DNA of 64,000 nt from Cylindrospermopsis curvispora GIHE-G1 (GCF_014489415.1 NZ_CP060822.1:3581501-3645500), one strand, 5' to 3'; positions 53,659-61,994 are shown, numbered from the stretch's first letter. Notes: a model not told the origin generated them from the sequence alone. Program-made: numbers and translations.

Positions 53659-53979
53659 ACTAATATCACTCATCGTGTTAAATCTCCTAAGCCTGTCTCT
53701 GCTTTACGTGAAAGAATTTTAACTCGAGCAGAAGTAGATGCTATGATTACATTAGAAACTAATATACGTAATCAACTTATCTTAAAGCTATTATTCTTTT
53801 GTGGACTTAGAGTTGGTGAATCAACTATACTTCTCTGGGGAGATATTAAAGATAATGGTTCTACTGCTTATGTTCATATTACTGGTAAAGGTAACAAACA
53901 ACGCACTTTAATTATTCCTCCTTTACTATGGGCATCTTTAAAGTCGCATAAAACTACTAATTGGTGCTGTGTTATGTAA
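53356..53979 (+). pseudogene. Tyrosine integrase (XisC-like), 3'-truncated copy 1
   Basis: A 207-residue ORF from TTG 53356 (RBS GGGAGG). The N-terminal SAM-like core-binding domain (residues 20-100: SKRNYTRVIRSYISYLGD, TINTYTNIIKSFFTFL) is intact. The first half of the catalytic domain reaches LLFFCGLRVGESTILLWGD (first catalytic Arg) and KGNKQRTLIIPPLLWASL. Then coding ends within non-homologous DNA (TTNWCCVM), so the His-x-x-Arg and the Tyr are missing. The break is where a type I HsdS fragment begins on the other strand (~53950). It resembles the phage-type integrases of Nostocales (XisA/XisC relatives). Confidence 0.85.
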
Positions 53980-54036
53980 GCAATCAACAATTAATTCACA
54001 AACATCATTAAGTGTTGATATTTCATTCTTTTTCAT
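53938..54036 (-). pseudogene. Type I restriction specificity subunit (HsdS) N-terminal fragment
   Basis: 33 codons from ATG 54036 (MKKNEISTLNDVCELIVDCL, then HNTAP). The DVCELIVDC.H.TAP segment is typical of the N-terminus of type I HsdS target-recognition domains. The frame runs into the integrase-side junction near 53950, so only the first ~28 residues are native. It begins 12 bp after the hicB stop on the same strand, implying an original hicAB-hsdS gene order. Confidence 0.55.
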
Positions 54037-54048
54037 ATCCCTAATTCC

Positions 54049-54402
54049 TCAAGCATTTTCTAACGATTCCCCTTTCAAATAACGTTCCAGTGCATCCGTC
54101 ACCAAGTTATTAAGATTTACCCCCCGTTGTTGAGCAAATAACGCCGCTTGACGATGAAGTTGGCTACCTACACGCACATTAAAACTGCCCTTAAATGGCT
54201 TCTCAGGCTCAATACCTTTTTCTTCACAAAGAGCCAAATAATCATCAATTGCTTCCTCAAAACTAGCCCTGAGACTAGCCACATCTTCCCCTTCAAAACT
54301 AATTAAACTGCGGATATATTCCACCTGTCCGTAGAAGATTTTATCATCATCACTATAGTGAATAGACCCGAAATAATCCTTGTATTGCATCATGTTATTC
54401 AT
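54049..54402 (-). CDS. hicB: HicB-family antitoxin
   Basis: A 117-residue protein. The N-terminal HicB partial-RNase H-like domain (YKDYFGSIHYSDDDKIFYGQ, then FEGEDVASLRASFEEAIDDYLALCEEKGIEPEKP in pieces) is followed by a ribbon-helix-helix C-terminus (FNVRVGSQLHRQAALFAQQR, NLNNLVTDALERYL) that binds DNA. It neutralises HicA and autoregulates. The start overlaps the end of hicA by 4 bp. The frame is intact. Confidence 0.9.
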   Translation of the reverse strand: MNNMMQYKDYFGSIHYSDDDKIFYGQVEYIRSLISFEGEDVASLRASFEEAIDDYLALCEEKGIEPEKPFKGSFNVRVGSQLHRQAALFAQQRGVNLNNLVTDALERYLKGESLENA

Positions 54403-54653
54403 AGCAATTCTTCCTCTTGGAGAATCTCGATAATCTGTTCAATCTGATATCGTTTGAGAATATTTTGAGGATGGGGTTTGTGTAACGTAATAATCACTCC
54501 CGCATCATTGAGAAAACGCCGCCGAGAACCTCCCGTTTTACCTGTGCTGACTTCCTCAAACCCAAACCCCGAAAGCAAGCTGAGTAACTCCTCCCAGGTG
54601 AAATCCTTGGGAATGCTAAGAAACCGCTTAATTAATTTCTCCCTGCGGGTCAT
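54399..54653 (-). CDS. hicA: HicA-family toxin (mRNA interferase)
   Basis: About 84 residues from ATG 54653 (MTRREKLIKRFLSIPKDFTW). HicA is a dsRBD-fold mRNA interferase; its catalytic His is in the segment GVIITLHKPHPQ, and the preceding GFEEVSTGKTGGSRRRF is the usual basic strand. Longer than E. coli HicA (58 aa) because of an N-terminal extension. It precedes hicB, the standard order, with 4-bp overlap. Confidence 0.88.
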   Translation of the reverse strand: MTRREKLIKRFLSIPKDFTWEELLSLLSGFGFEEVSTGKTGGSRRRFLNDAGVIITLHKPHPQNILKRYQIEQIIEILQEEELL

Positions 54654-54776
54654 GAGAACTCCCGACTGCTTACTTCCATTATCTGTCCTCAACGATTTTT
54701 TGCAACTAAAATTAAAATTAGTTACATTATCACATTAAACCGATTACCGATTTTAAATACCCAACTCCTCAATTGA

Positions 54777-55442
54777 CAAATTCTTTCTGCAACCCCTGAA
54801 AACCCAAATCTCCCTCTATTACCACTTCATCAGGAATGTATTGCACGATCTCTGATTCCTCGAGTAACCTTTTGTCATGCACTTTACCTGCTCTGGTTTT
54901 CGTCAGAATAATCACTCGTTTCTCCCTTGTGCTGACTGTAATCTGCTTGCACGTATGCCGCTTTTTCTTGCCAGAGTAATACTCCTTTTGGCGTTCTCGG
55001 TTTTGAGGACGTTGCACTGGACGTTCCGTACCATCCACAATCACCTCTTTCACACCTGGAAACCGTTTTTGTGAATTCTGCCATGCTCCTGAGTTTGCGT
55101 GCTGGCAAAACTTGCTTTTCTCCTAAAGTGGTTTCTAGCACCCACAGCAGTCGATGCACCCAATCGTGAGCACAGGAGCGGTCAAAGTTGAACAACACAC
55201 TCAGCAAGTCAAACGTCGGATAACATTTGCAGTACAGTAAGATATAAAATAGTTTCTCGAGTTCTCAATGTGGGCTTGCGTCCGCCCCCGGGCGCACGTT
55301 TACGGTTTGCTAAGGAGTTGAACACGGTGCGTTAATATGTATCAGCAAACTGAGATAACAGCTCGTTGAATGCTTGACGGTTGAGTCTAGTCATTGCTCG
55401 TAGCAGTCGCTCTTGATTCAGGATGCGGTCTAAGTCCAACAT
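54777..55442 (-). pseudogene. IS5-family transposase pseudogene (copy 2, 3'-truncated)
   Basis: Same DDE transposase as at 51707-52597, with the same TAA and the same frameshifts, but cut at 54777 inside the reading frame (KEF then VN). Its C-terminal domain with the last catalytic residue is absent. The shared lesions show it was already dead when duplicated. Confidence 0.85.
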
Positions 55443-55498
55443 TGATATCACCCTACTTGTCTGCTTGACTATTATACCTTATTTTCCAACAACTCTAT

Positions 55499-56199
55499 TT
55501 ATATAGAGCATAATTTTAAGCAGCACGCGGGTAATGCTGATTCAAAAACTTGTTTTTTTATCAAGTCTTCTATTCTCTTACTATAATCACTCTGGAGGAA
55601 CCTGTTTTCCTAAAAGTTATCTGTGTCCATTTGTTACATAGTAGCAGGACTCCTAACACGTCCCACATTCTTATCTCCTTTTATGGGATTCTCAGGCGAT
55701 CGCACTTTAGTTTATTCTCAATGGTAGGCGCGATCGCACTTCTCAAGGAAAAACAGTTGAATCTGTTTTTATTAATTGGCGTGCGATGGCAGTTCAGCAT
55801 TTTCTAAGAGGAATATTGTTGAATCTATATTTGGTAACAAGTAATGAGACTTGTATTTGAATGCCTACTATTTTTTATAAAAGTAAATAAATGAAGAAGT
55901 TTTTTGTATGTAATTATATTGCCATACAGGCAGTTAGTTATGTCTTTTCATGGGAAAATAGTAAATCTATAAGTTTATAATAAAGTAAATGTATTTATAG
56001 GAAAGTAGTGAGAAAAGTATATTATATACTGTAGAAGCTATAAGGATAAAAGAAATGACATTATGAATAGTAATAAGATGAGTGAAGGAGGAGATAGATA
56101 CAGAGAATAAAAAATACAGAAAAAGTACGGATAGAGGATAAGAGGGACTGAATGTAAAATAACGTCAATTATCAGTTATTCATTTGGGAGGTTTTTTTA
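55499..56199. other. AT-rich spacer in copy 2, no gene
   Basis: Repeat of 52654-53355. It holds the same two HIP1 sites and purine-rich strand. An 85-residue ORF at 55550-55807, identical in both copies, appears non-coding, since it lacks an RBS and compositional support. Confidence 0.45.
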
Positions 56200-56694
56200 T
56201 TGTCTACTATCACTGTTTTGTCTAATCCTTCTACTACATCTACTAAAGAAGATGCTATCACTAATGCTATAAATCAATGGTTATATGGTAAGTCTAATCG
56301 CTCTAAAAGAAATTATACTAGAGTTATTCGTAGTTACATATCTTATTTAGGTGATATTCATATAGCTAATTCTACAGCTGCTCATTTTAGAGATTACCAG
56401 GAATATCTCTATCAATCTGGTAAAACTATTAATACTATTAACACTTACACCAATATAATAAAATCCTTCTTTACTTTTCTTAGAGATGAAAGTGTACTTC
56501 CAGTTCGCACTGCTTCTAAAAGAATTGGTATCAGCGCCAGTCCCCATTGGCTCCGCCACACTCATGCTAGCTTGGCTTTACAAAATGGTGCTGATATTAA
56601 TCAAGTTTCTACATCTTTAGGTCATTCTTCTGTTGCTACTACAACTAAATATCTACATGCCCGCCCTAATGATTGTACTAGTCTTTATTTATAG
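56200..56694 (+). pseudogene. Tyrosine integrase, internally deleted copy 2
   Basis: A 164-residue ORF. Residues 1-101 are the core-binding domain, nearly identical to copy 1. They are joined directly (after SVLP) to the C-terminal part RTASKRIGISASPHWLRHTH, then SLGHSSVATTTKYLHARP. The second half of the catalytic domain (HxxR in HWLRH, Tyr in TKYLHARP) is therefore present, but the first Arg region is missing. It complements copy 1, which has the opposite half. One intact gene is most simply imagined as the common ancestor. Confidence 0.85.
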
Positions 56695-56705
56695 ATACTT
56701 AAATG

Positions 56706-56735
56706 AAAGAGGGAAGATTATCTTCCCTCTTTTTT
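56706..56735 (+). terminator. Intrinsic terminator after the integrase
   Basis: AAAGAGGGAAGA pairs perfectly with TCTTCCCTCTTT over 12 bp with a 3-nt loop, followed by a T-run. It is 11 bp past the integrase stop. Confidence 0.9.
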
Positions 56736-56810
56736 ATTTGTCTTAACACTTAGTTCTCTTATGAAAGTTAAAGTTTGCGAATTTACTTATCTGCACTAAA
56801 TATACTCAAT

Positions 56811-56919
56811 TCGCAATACCTATTCCTTCTTTCGAAGGTCAAGACAATCATAAGATTAAGTCACAAGATTTTAGACAATGGCAGTCGCAATACCTATTCC
56901 TTCTTGCGAAGGTCAAGAC
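56811..56919. CRISPR. CRISPR-like remnant: two 35-nt repeats, one 39-nt spacer
   Basis: TCGCAATACCTATTCCTTCT begins a 35-nt unit at 56811-56845 and again at 56885-56919; the copies differ at one position. Inside is the CCTTC/GAAGG palindrome, and the unit ends AAGAC. The 39-nt interval fits a spacer. On the minus strand the unit reads GTCTTGACC...ATTGCGA, with layout like cyanobacterial 36-37-nt repeats. No cas genes lie in the window. A coincidental dispersed repeat is possible. Confidence 0.5.
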
Positions 56920-56969
56920 TTTACTGAATTTTTGAAAAAAATTTTTAGTTATAACATTGGGAGTGTAAT

Positions 56970-57444
56970 GCGATCTCCCGTAGGGAGTGCTTCGCGATCG
57001 CCCATTGGGAGTGCTTAGCAATCGCTCTTTTAATTTAAGACAATCTCATATTGTAACATAACTAGTAAAACACATATTGTGTGTTCAATTCCATCCCCCC
57101 ACAGCAAAACCAGTCAGTTTTCAACTGACTTGAGCTTTGAGACCGGGAATTGATTCCCGGTCTCCCCCACGGACAGTCTCAAGGTTGCTAGTCTTCGCGA
57201 TCTCCTGTATGGATTGTAATGCGATCTCGCAAGTGCAAGTGCTTCGCAATCCCCCTCCAAATATCCCAAAACCCTTGAAATAACTGATTTATCCTTTGAC
57301 GGAAAACGGTTACCGTCAAAGTTTTACCAAACAGGAACCGAACATGAAACGTGCCTAGAGGAGAGCGATCTCCCACGGGGAGTGCTTCGCAATCGCCCGT
57401 CAGGGGTGTAATGCGATCTCCCGTAGAGAGTGCTTCGCAATCGC
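56970..57444. repeat. Cluster of 32-nt cloverleaf-like repeats
   Basis: Units of the form GCGAT-CTCCC-loop-GGGAG-TGC-TTC-GCA-ATCGC occur at 56970-57001, 57365-57396 and 57413-57444, plus partial ones at 57002-57025 and around 57190-57250. The outer stem (GCGAT/ATCGC) and two inner hairpins (CTCCC/GGGAG, TGC/GCA) are mostly kept while the loop varies (GTA, ACG). Confidence 0.8.
57103..57162. repeat. Paired-hairpin repeat, copy 1
   Basis: Two hairpins in series: AGTCAGTT-TTC-AACTGACT, then, after TGAGCTT, the perfect palindrome GAGACCGGGAAT-TG-ATTCCCGGTCTC, followed by CCCCACGGAC. The same element recurs at 58506-58532 plus 60862-60890 (split by the intron) and at 62211-62265. In those the first hairpin reads AGTCGGTT/AACCGACT, a compensatory base-pair change. 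Confidence 0.8.
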
Positions 57445-57509
57445 CCATTCCCACTTCCATTCCCACAAGCTTTGATAGAATAAAAATAAATCGAGCAAAG
57501 GTAACTTTT

Positions 57510-58289
57510 ATGGCAACCCTACTCAGTGAAAGTAAATCACAGACGGGACTGGTTATCTCATGGGAAGCGTTACCCGATGATTTTCAACTAGAGGATGAAC
57601 CAGTGGACAATATAGGACAACCACTTTTAGCAGGTGCTTTATGTGAAAGTTTAGAAATCAGTGGTTTTATTCAACCACAGATGTTAATTGCTGCTAATTT
57701 TGCTTTATGTGCCACATTAAATGCTCAATTTATCGCTAAAGCACCAGATTGGCTATATATACCTTCAGTTAAAGAAATATTGCCAGGACGCAAAAGCTAT
57801 ACACCCCATTTAGAAGGGGATATACCGGCTTTGGTTATGGAATTTTTGTCAGATAAAGAAGGCGGAGAATACTCATTTAAACGTACCTATCCGCCAGGAA
57901 AATGGTTTTTTTATGAACAGATTTTGCAAGTTCCTATTTATATCATTTTTGATCCAGATGGAGGATTATTAGAATATTATCAACTGGAAGATGAACGTTA
58001 TGAATTAAAGCAACCAGACGAAAATGGTCTTCATTGGATTAAGTCAATGGGACTATTTTTAGGAACTTGGCAAGGTACAAAAGAAGGACGTACTGGCTAT
58101 TGGTTGCGATGGTGGGATAAAACAGGTAATTTGTTACCTTGGGCTTTAGAACTGATTGAACAGGAACGCCAACGAGCAGAGCAGGAACGCCAACGAGCAG
58201 AACAGGAACGTCAGGAAAAAGAAAGGTTAATAGCTTACTTGCGATCGCAAGGAGTTGACCCTAATAGTTTACCTAATCATGCCAAGTAA
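57510..58289 (+). CDS. Uma2-family (DUF820) protein, copy A
   Basis: About 259 residues from ATG 57510 (MATLLSESKSQTGLVISWEA). The domain spans ~70-205: KAPDWLYIPSVKEIL, IPALVMEFLSDKEGG, PPGKWFFYEQIL, YWLRWWDKTGNLLPW. A short coiled coil, two and a half copies of EQERQRA, ends with LRSQGVDPNSL. The upstream in-frame extension to 57351 was rejected because it translates interspersed repeats. Copy B at 61236 is nearly identical, so duplication is recent. Nuclease function is unproven. Confidence 0.85.
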   Translation: MATLLSESKSQTGLVISWEALPDDFQLEDEPVDNIGQPLLAGALCESLEISGFIQPQMLIAANFALCATLNAQFIAKAPDWLYIPSVKEILPGRKSYTPHLEGDIPALVMEFLSDKEGGEYSFKRTYPPGKWFFYEQILQVPIYIIFDPDGGLLEYYQLEDERYELKQPDENGLHWIKSMGLFLGTWQGTKEGRTGYWLRWWDKTGNLLPWALELIEQERQRAEQERQRAEQERQEKERLIAYLRSQGVDPNSLPNHAK

Positions 58290-58359
58290 ATTGGCTATGT
58301 AAATGTAGGCGGAACTTATCTAACATTTTGTCATCCCATTCATTAGGAACAGATACAAG

Positions 58360-58416
58360 AGAGTTGTTGAAAAATAAGGGATAATAATCAAGCAGACAAG
58401 TAGGGTGATATTAATG
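58360..58416 (+). repeat. Solo IS5-type end fragment (unit A)
   Basis: AGAGTTGTTGAAAAATAAGG and the following ~37 bp through ATG match, with about four changes, the transposase-proximal terminal region of the IS5 copy (reverse strand at 52651-52595). No transposase follows. It is a solo end or MITE-like piece; a second copy sits in unit B. Confidence 0.8.
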
Positions 58417-58438
58417 AAGTTGCGGGGAATTATTAAAT

Positions 58439-58470
58439 GCGATCTCCCAAAGGGAGTGCTTTGCAATCGC
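58439..58470. repeat. Cloverleaf-like repeat unit, AAA loop variant
   Basis: GCGAT-CTCCC-AAA-GGGAG-TGC-TTT-GCA-ATCGC: both inner hairpins and the outer stem are kept, and loops vary (AAA and TTT instead of GTA and TTC). It lies just after the solo IS end. Confidence 0.7.
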
Positions 58471-58612
58471 ATTTATATCCCGTTTTCTCAACCCAATCGA
58501 CAAAACCAGTCGGTTTTCAACCGACTTGCGCTGTCGGGTAAGGGTTGGACATCACTATCCTTCCCTCCCCTAAGAACCGGACTTGACGGTTTCCCATCAT
58601 CCGGCTCAAGCC

Positions 58613-60247
58613 TTACTTCAAGCCTTTCAACTTGGGTTTTGAGTGTACCTGTTTATGACACGCTGAGTGCAAATGCTTCAGGTTTTCTATGTCGTCCAGA
58701 CCACCTTTTGCAACAGGTACTATGTGGTGGGTTTCGATTCCATCTCCATTGAGTAGTGGTTCACCGCAGATGGGACATTTCCAGTTTTGGATTTTGGCTA
58801 CCTCATAATATTTCGAGCCTTTATCCCAATGTGATTTCCCTTTCTTTTGGTGACGTTTATTCCAATATTCTTTTAGATTTGGGTCGTCTGGGGACACACT
58901 ACCCTTAACTTTTATATGGCGCTCAATTGGTGTCTTATCTATTGGATAGACCGATATCAACGATATCTTCCCACGGCGTTCCCTTTTACAAACGAACCTC
59001 CACTGATTGCCTTTTATTGATTTAAAGTAGCGGTCTTTAATCCACTTTTTGCTCTTCTGTGGGTGCCTCCGCTTTGCCCACCTCCAAAGGTATTGCCATA
59101 CTCTATGAGAGATGTAATCAAAGATTTCTTTACTAACTACACCTTTGTAATAGTTAGCAAACCCTCTGAGAATCGGATTGAGTTTATTTATGACTACCTC
59201 TTGCTCTCGACCGTTTAGACTTTTGACTTCCATCCCTAGCCTCTTACAGAGAGCTAACACTTTCTTTTTCGAGGGTTTGATAAGGAGTTTGCCATCATAG
59301 TGCTTGAGGTTGAAGCCAAGGAAATCGAACCCATCTACCATTGACGTGATTAGCGTCTTCTCAGAACTGAGTTCAAGACCCTTTTCTCTCAACCATTGCT
59401 GTATCTGGTTTCGTGCCTTTTTGAGACTTTCTTTGTCTCTAGCTGTGACTATGAAATCATCAGCATATCTCACCACACCAAGTTTTGGATTGGTAGATTT
59501 TATAAAAAATTCTAATCCATGTAATCCTATATTAGCTAGTAAGGGCGATATTACCCCTCCTTGTGGTGTGCCTCGTTCTGAAGGGTTTATTTTCCCTTGG
59601 AATATGAAACCAGCTTTTAGCCATTCTTTTATCAGTTCTTTCTTAGGAAAGTCACCAATATTTTGTAGAATGGTTTCATGGGCAATGTTATCAAAGAAGC
59701 CTTTGATATCGGCTTCTAGAACCCAGTTGTCTCTGCCACTTTTCAATCTTATGAAGGAATGTGCTATGGCATCTTGACAACTTCTACCTGGTCTGAATCC
59801 ATAAGAATGTTCTTCAAACACGGCTTCCCATTCAGGTTCTAGTGCGTTTTTGACTACTGTTTGCATGACTCTGTCCCTTATAGTTGGGATACCAAGGGGA
59901 CGTTTCTTGCCGTTTGGTTTTGGAATCATTACCCGTCTTGTAGGACTAGGTGCGACCTCATTCCATTCAAGTATAAGTTTCACTCTTTCTCCTGGGGTGT
60001 TTATTATCTCCTTGTCTATCCCAGATGTTTTCTTGCCACGATTGGTCTGAGTGATTTGTCTTACTGCAAACAGTAGGTTTGCGTGGCTTCGTAACATAAG
60101 CTTTTGCAAGCTCCTTAGCTTGCGAAAGTTACCAAGTTGTCTAGCACGAAAGATTCTTTGCCTTAGATTTCGAACAGCTTTCATTATCCGTCGCCAATTG
60201 ATTTGGCTCCAGTTCTCAAGCTGTTTCCTCTGTCCGTTTACTAACAT
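58613..60247 (-). CDS. ltrA: Group II intron reverse transcriptase/maturase with HNH endonuclease
   Basis: A 544-residue protein. Reverse transcriptase blocks are in order: PKPNGKKRPLGIPTIRDRVM, EHSYGFRPGRSCQDAI, GTPQGGVISPLLANI and the active-site YADD in VVRYADDFIV. A maturase X domain follows (residues ~350-440). The C-terminal HNH domain at ~480-535 has CPICGEPLLNGDG, THHIVPVAKGG and HSACHKQVH. All key residues are intact, so the intron may still be mobile or splice. It acts as a ribonucleoprotein with intron RNA for splicing and retrohoming. Confidence 0.96.
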   Translation of the reverse strand: MLVNGQRKQLENWSQINWRRIMKAVRNLRQRIFRARQLGNFRKLRSLQKLMLRSHANLLFAVRQITQTNRGKKTSGIDKEIINTPGERVKLILEWNEVAPSPTRRVMIPKPNGKKRPLGIPTIRDRVMQTVVKNALEPEWEAVFEEHSYGFRPGRSCQDAIAHSFIRLKSGRDNWVLEADIKGFFDNIAHETILQNIGDFPKKELIKEWLKAGFIFQGKINPSERGTPQGGVISPLLANIGLHGLEFFIKSTNPKLGVVRYADDFIVTARDKESLKKARNQIQQWLREKGLELSSEKTLITSMVDGFDFLGFNLKHYDGKLLIKPSKKKVLALCKRLGMEVKSLNGREQEVVINKLNPILRGFANYYKGVVSKEIFDYISHRVWQYLWRWAKRRHPQKSKKWIKDRYFKSIKGNQWRFVCKRERRGKISLISVYPIDKTPIERHIKVKGSVSPDDPNLKEYWNKRHQKKGKSHWDKGSKYYEVAKIQNWKCPICGEPLLNGDGIETHHIVPVAKGGLDDIENLKHLHSACHKQVHSKPKLKGLK

Positions 60248-60861
60248 AAGAGTGTTTGTATCTAACTTGTTATTGGATTTGATTTCTTTTTCAATTTGTC
60301 TTTCGTATAAGACCCAGGTGAATTCTGCTATTCCTTTCGGTCAGAGGCAAATCTTGAACCCCTATTTGGAGCATTACCTCCAACATTCGCTTTCTCACCC
60401 ATCCTGTACCCTCCAAGGAGTTCCGTCATTGTTACCTTTGACCTACTGGAGTTATCGACATTCTCCAGACCTTGTAGGGCTTGCCCTGTTGGTCCTTCTG
60501 TTGTTACACTCTTCCTTGGGTGCTATCTATCCTGCGGCGGTTTTATTATTCACAGGTTTAGGCAATCTCAAAGCACCTAAACTACACCGCTTATGTCCTA
60601 TCAGTCTAATTTGGACATTCTTCCCATAACGCAGTTTTATCGATAATTCACGTGGTTCACCTTTGGAAGAATTCCCTCTAGCTCCTAACCGGTTTTAGAC
60701 TACTAGTTTTGGCTACATTTGTGGTCTGCATTCCGTCCTTATCCATTACTGTACTGGGACGTGACCGGACTCTTAACAGAGTCTTTTACACGAGAGCAAG
60801 GGCTGTGAATCCCCTGGGGGAGTAGGCTCCCCGTAACAGAAAGACCCTTTTCAGGTCGCAC
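60248..60861 (-). ncRNA. Group II intron 5' RNA domains (I-IV start)
   Basis: The 614 bases before the maturase start on the minus strand are intron RNA domain I to early domain IV. The sequence is GC-balanced with many hairpins, unlike the AT-rich surroundings. ORFs on the plus strand here are shadows. Fine domain boundaries were not drawn. Confidence 0.8.
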
Positions 60862-61235
60862 TTGAGACCGGGAATTGATTCCCGGTCTCCCCCACGGACG
60901 GTCTCCAGGTTGCTAGTCCTTCGCGATCTCCTGTATGGATTGTAATGCGATCTCGCAAGTGCAAGTGCTTCGCAATCCCCCTCCAAATATCCCTACCCCC
61001 TTGAAATAACTGATTCATCCTTTGACGGAAAACGTTTACCGTCAATCTTTTACCAACCGGGAACCGAACATGAAACGTGCCTAGAGGAGAGCGATCTCCC
61101 ACGGGGAGTGCTTCGCAATCGCCCGTCAGGGGTGTAATGCGATCTCCCGTAGGGAGTGCTTCGCAATCGCCCATTCCCACTTCCATTCCCACAAGCTTTG
61201 ATAGAATAAAAATAAATCGAGCAAAGGTAACTTTT
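60862..61235. other. Non-coding part of unit B upstream of Uma2
   Basis: 374 bp without a gene. It holds the second palindrome (GAGACCGGGAAT...), HIP-like and cloverleaf repeats (61091-61122 and 61139-61170), and a short inverted repeat (GACGGAAAACG/CGTTTACCGTC near 61024) just upstream of the Uma2 gene. Promoter presumably lies in the last 100 bp. Confidence 0.5.
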
Positions 61236-61994
61236 ATGGCAACCCTACTCAGTGAAAGTAAATCACAGACGGGACTGGTTATCTCATGGGAAGCGTTACC
61301 CGATGATTTTCAACTAGAGGATGAACCAGTGGACAATATAGGACAACCACTTTTAGCAGGTGCTTTATGTGAAAGTTTAGAAATCAGTGGTTTTATTCAA
61401 CCACAGATGTTAATTGCTGCTAATTTTGCTTTATGTGCCACATTAAATGCTCAATTTATCGCTAAAGCACCAGATTGGCTATATATACCTTCAGTTAAAG
61501 AAATATTGTCAGGACGCAAAAGCTATACACCCCATTTAGAAGGGGATATACCGGCTTTGGTTATGGAATTTTTGTCAGATAAAGAAGGCGGAGAATACTC
61601 ATTTAAACGTACCTATCCGCCAGGAAAATGGTTTTTTTATGAACAGATTTTGCAAGTTCCTATTTATATCATTTTTGATCCAGATGGAGGATTATTAGAA
61701 TATTATCAACTGGAAGATGAACGTTATGAATTAAAGCAACCAGACGAAAATGGTCTTCATTGGATTAAGTCAATGGGACTATTTTTAGGAACTTGGCAAG
61801 GTACAAAAGAAGGACGTACTGGCTATTGGTTGCGATGGTGGGATAAAACAGGTAATTTGTTACCTTGGGCTTTAGAACTGATTGAACAGGAACGCCAACG
61901 AGCAGAACAGGAACGTCAGGAAAAAGAAAGGTTAATAGCTTACTTGCGATCGCAAGGAGTTGACCCTAATAGTTTACCTAATCATGCCAAGTAA
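61236..61994 (+). CDS. Uma2-family (DUF820) protein, copy B
   Basis: About 252 residues from ATG 61236. Identical to copy A apart from one coiled-coil unit deletion (7 residues) and Pro to Ser near KEIL(P/S)GRK. Domain features are as in copy A. Both frames are open, so both copies may be expressed. The coiled-coil length difference suggests slippage at the repeated CAGGAACGCCAACGAGCAGA. Confidence 0.85.
   Translation: MATLLSESKSQTGLVISWEALPDDFQLEDEPVDNIGQPLLAGALCESLEISGFIQPQMLIAANFALCATLNAQFIAKAPDWLYIPSVKEILSGRKSYTPHLEGDIPALVMEFLSDKEGGEYSFKRTYPPGKWFFYEQILQVPIYIIFDPDGGLLEYYQLEDERYELKQPDENGLHWIKSMGLFLGTWQGTKEGRTGYWLRWWDKTGNLLPWALELIEQERQRAEQERQEKERLIAYLRSQGVDPNSLPNHAK

Larger units (their letters stand above)
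54777..56502. repeat. 1.73-kb direct duplication, copy 2
   Basis: Second copy of the 51932-53658 segment; it begins within the transposase, so the left end and the C-terminal ~75 codons of the IS5 gene are missing. It ends after the same ~101 integrase codons as in copy 1. Copies differ in a handful of positions (for example the 1-bp indel in the spacer). Confidence 0.93.
56695..57509. other. Intergenic region, 815 bp: terminator, CRISPR-like remnant and structured repeats
   Basis: No gene is supported. In order it holds the integrase terminator, the CRISPR-like pair, several GCGATC/GCAATCGC repeat units (56970-57025 and 57190-57445), and the paired-hairpin element (57103-57162). The 57351-57509 portion also reads as an open N-terminal extension of the Uma2 gene, but it is translation of repeat units. 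Confidence 0.6.
57137..58532. repeat. Tandem duplication unit A (1,396 bp)
   Basis: Begins TTGAGACCGGGAATTG and ends CGACTTGCGCT. It contains the Uma2 gene, repeat units and an IS end remnant. It is nearly identical to unit B (60862-62237). The unit junction, TTGCGCT|TTGAGACC, is seen intact at 62237/62238. Confidence 0.93.
58533..60861 (-). mobile_element. Group II intron, full length
   Basis: A 2,329-bp group II intron on the minus strand. The 5' end at 60861 reads GTGCGACCTGAAAAGGG, the canonical GUGYG start. Near the 3' end, domain V is recognised (GAGCCGGATG, GGGAAACC, AAGTCCGGTTC; ~58570-58615), then a domain VI-like segment, ending GAC at 58533 (AY). The exact boundaries follow from the uninterrupted junction copy at 62237/62238 (GCGCT|TTGAGACC). 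The maturase ORF lies in domain IV. 5' exon on the minus strand ends GGTCTCAA, and 3' exon starts AGCGCAAG. Confidence 0.92.

Noticed and set aside
57351-57509. N-terminal extension of the Uma2 gene (and the twin at 61077-61235)
   Set aside because: The extension is translation of cloverleaf repeats (RSPVESASQSP-like); the real start is the ATG before ATLLSES.
59304-60629. Several plus-strand ORFs inside the group II intron
   Set aside because: They are antisense shadows of the maturase and intron RNA.
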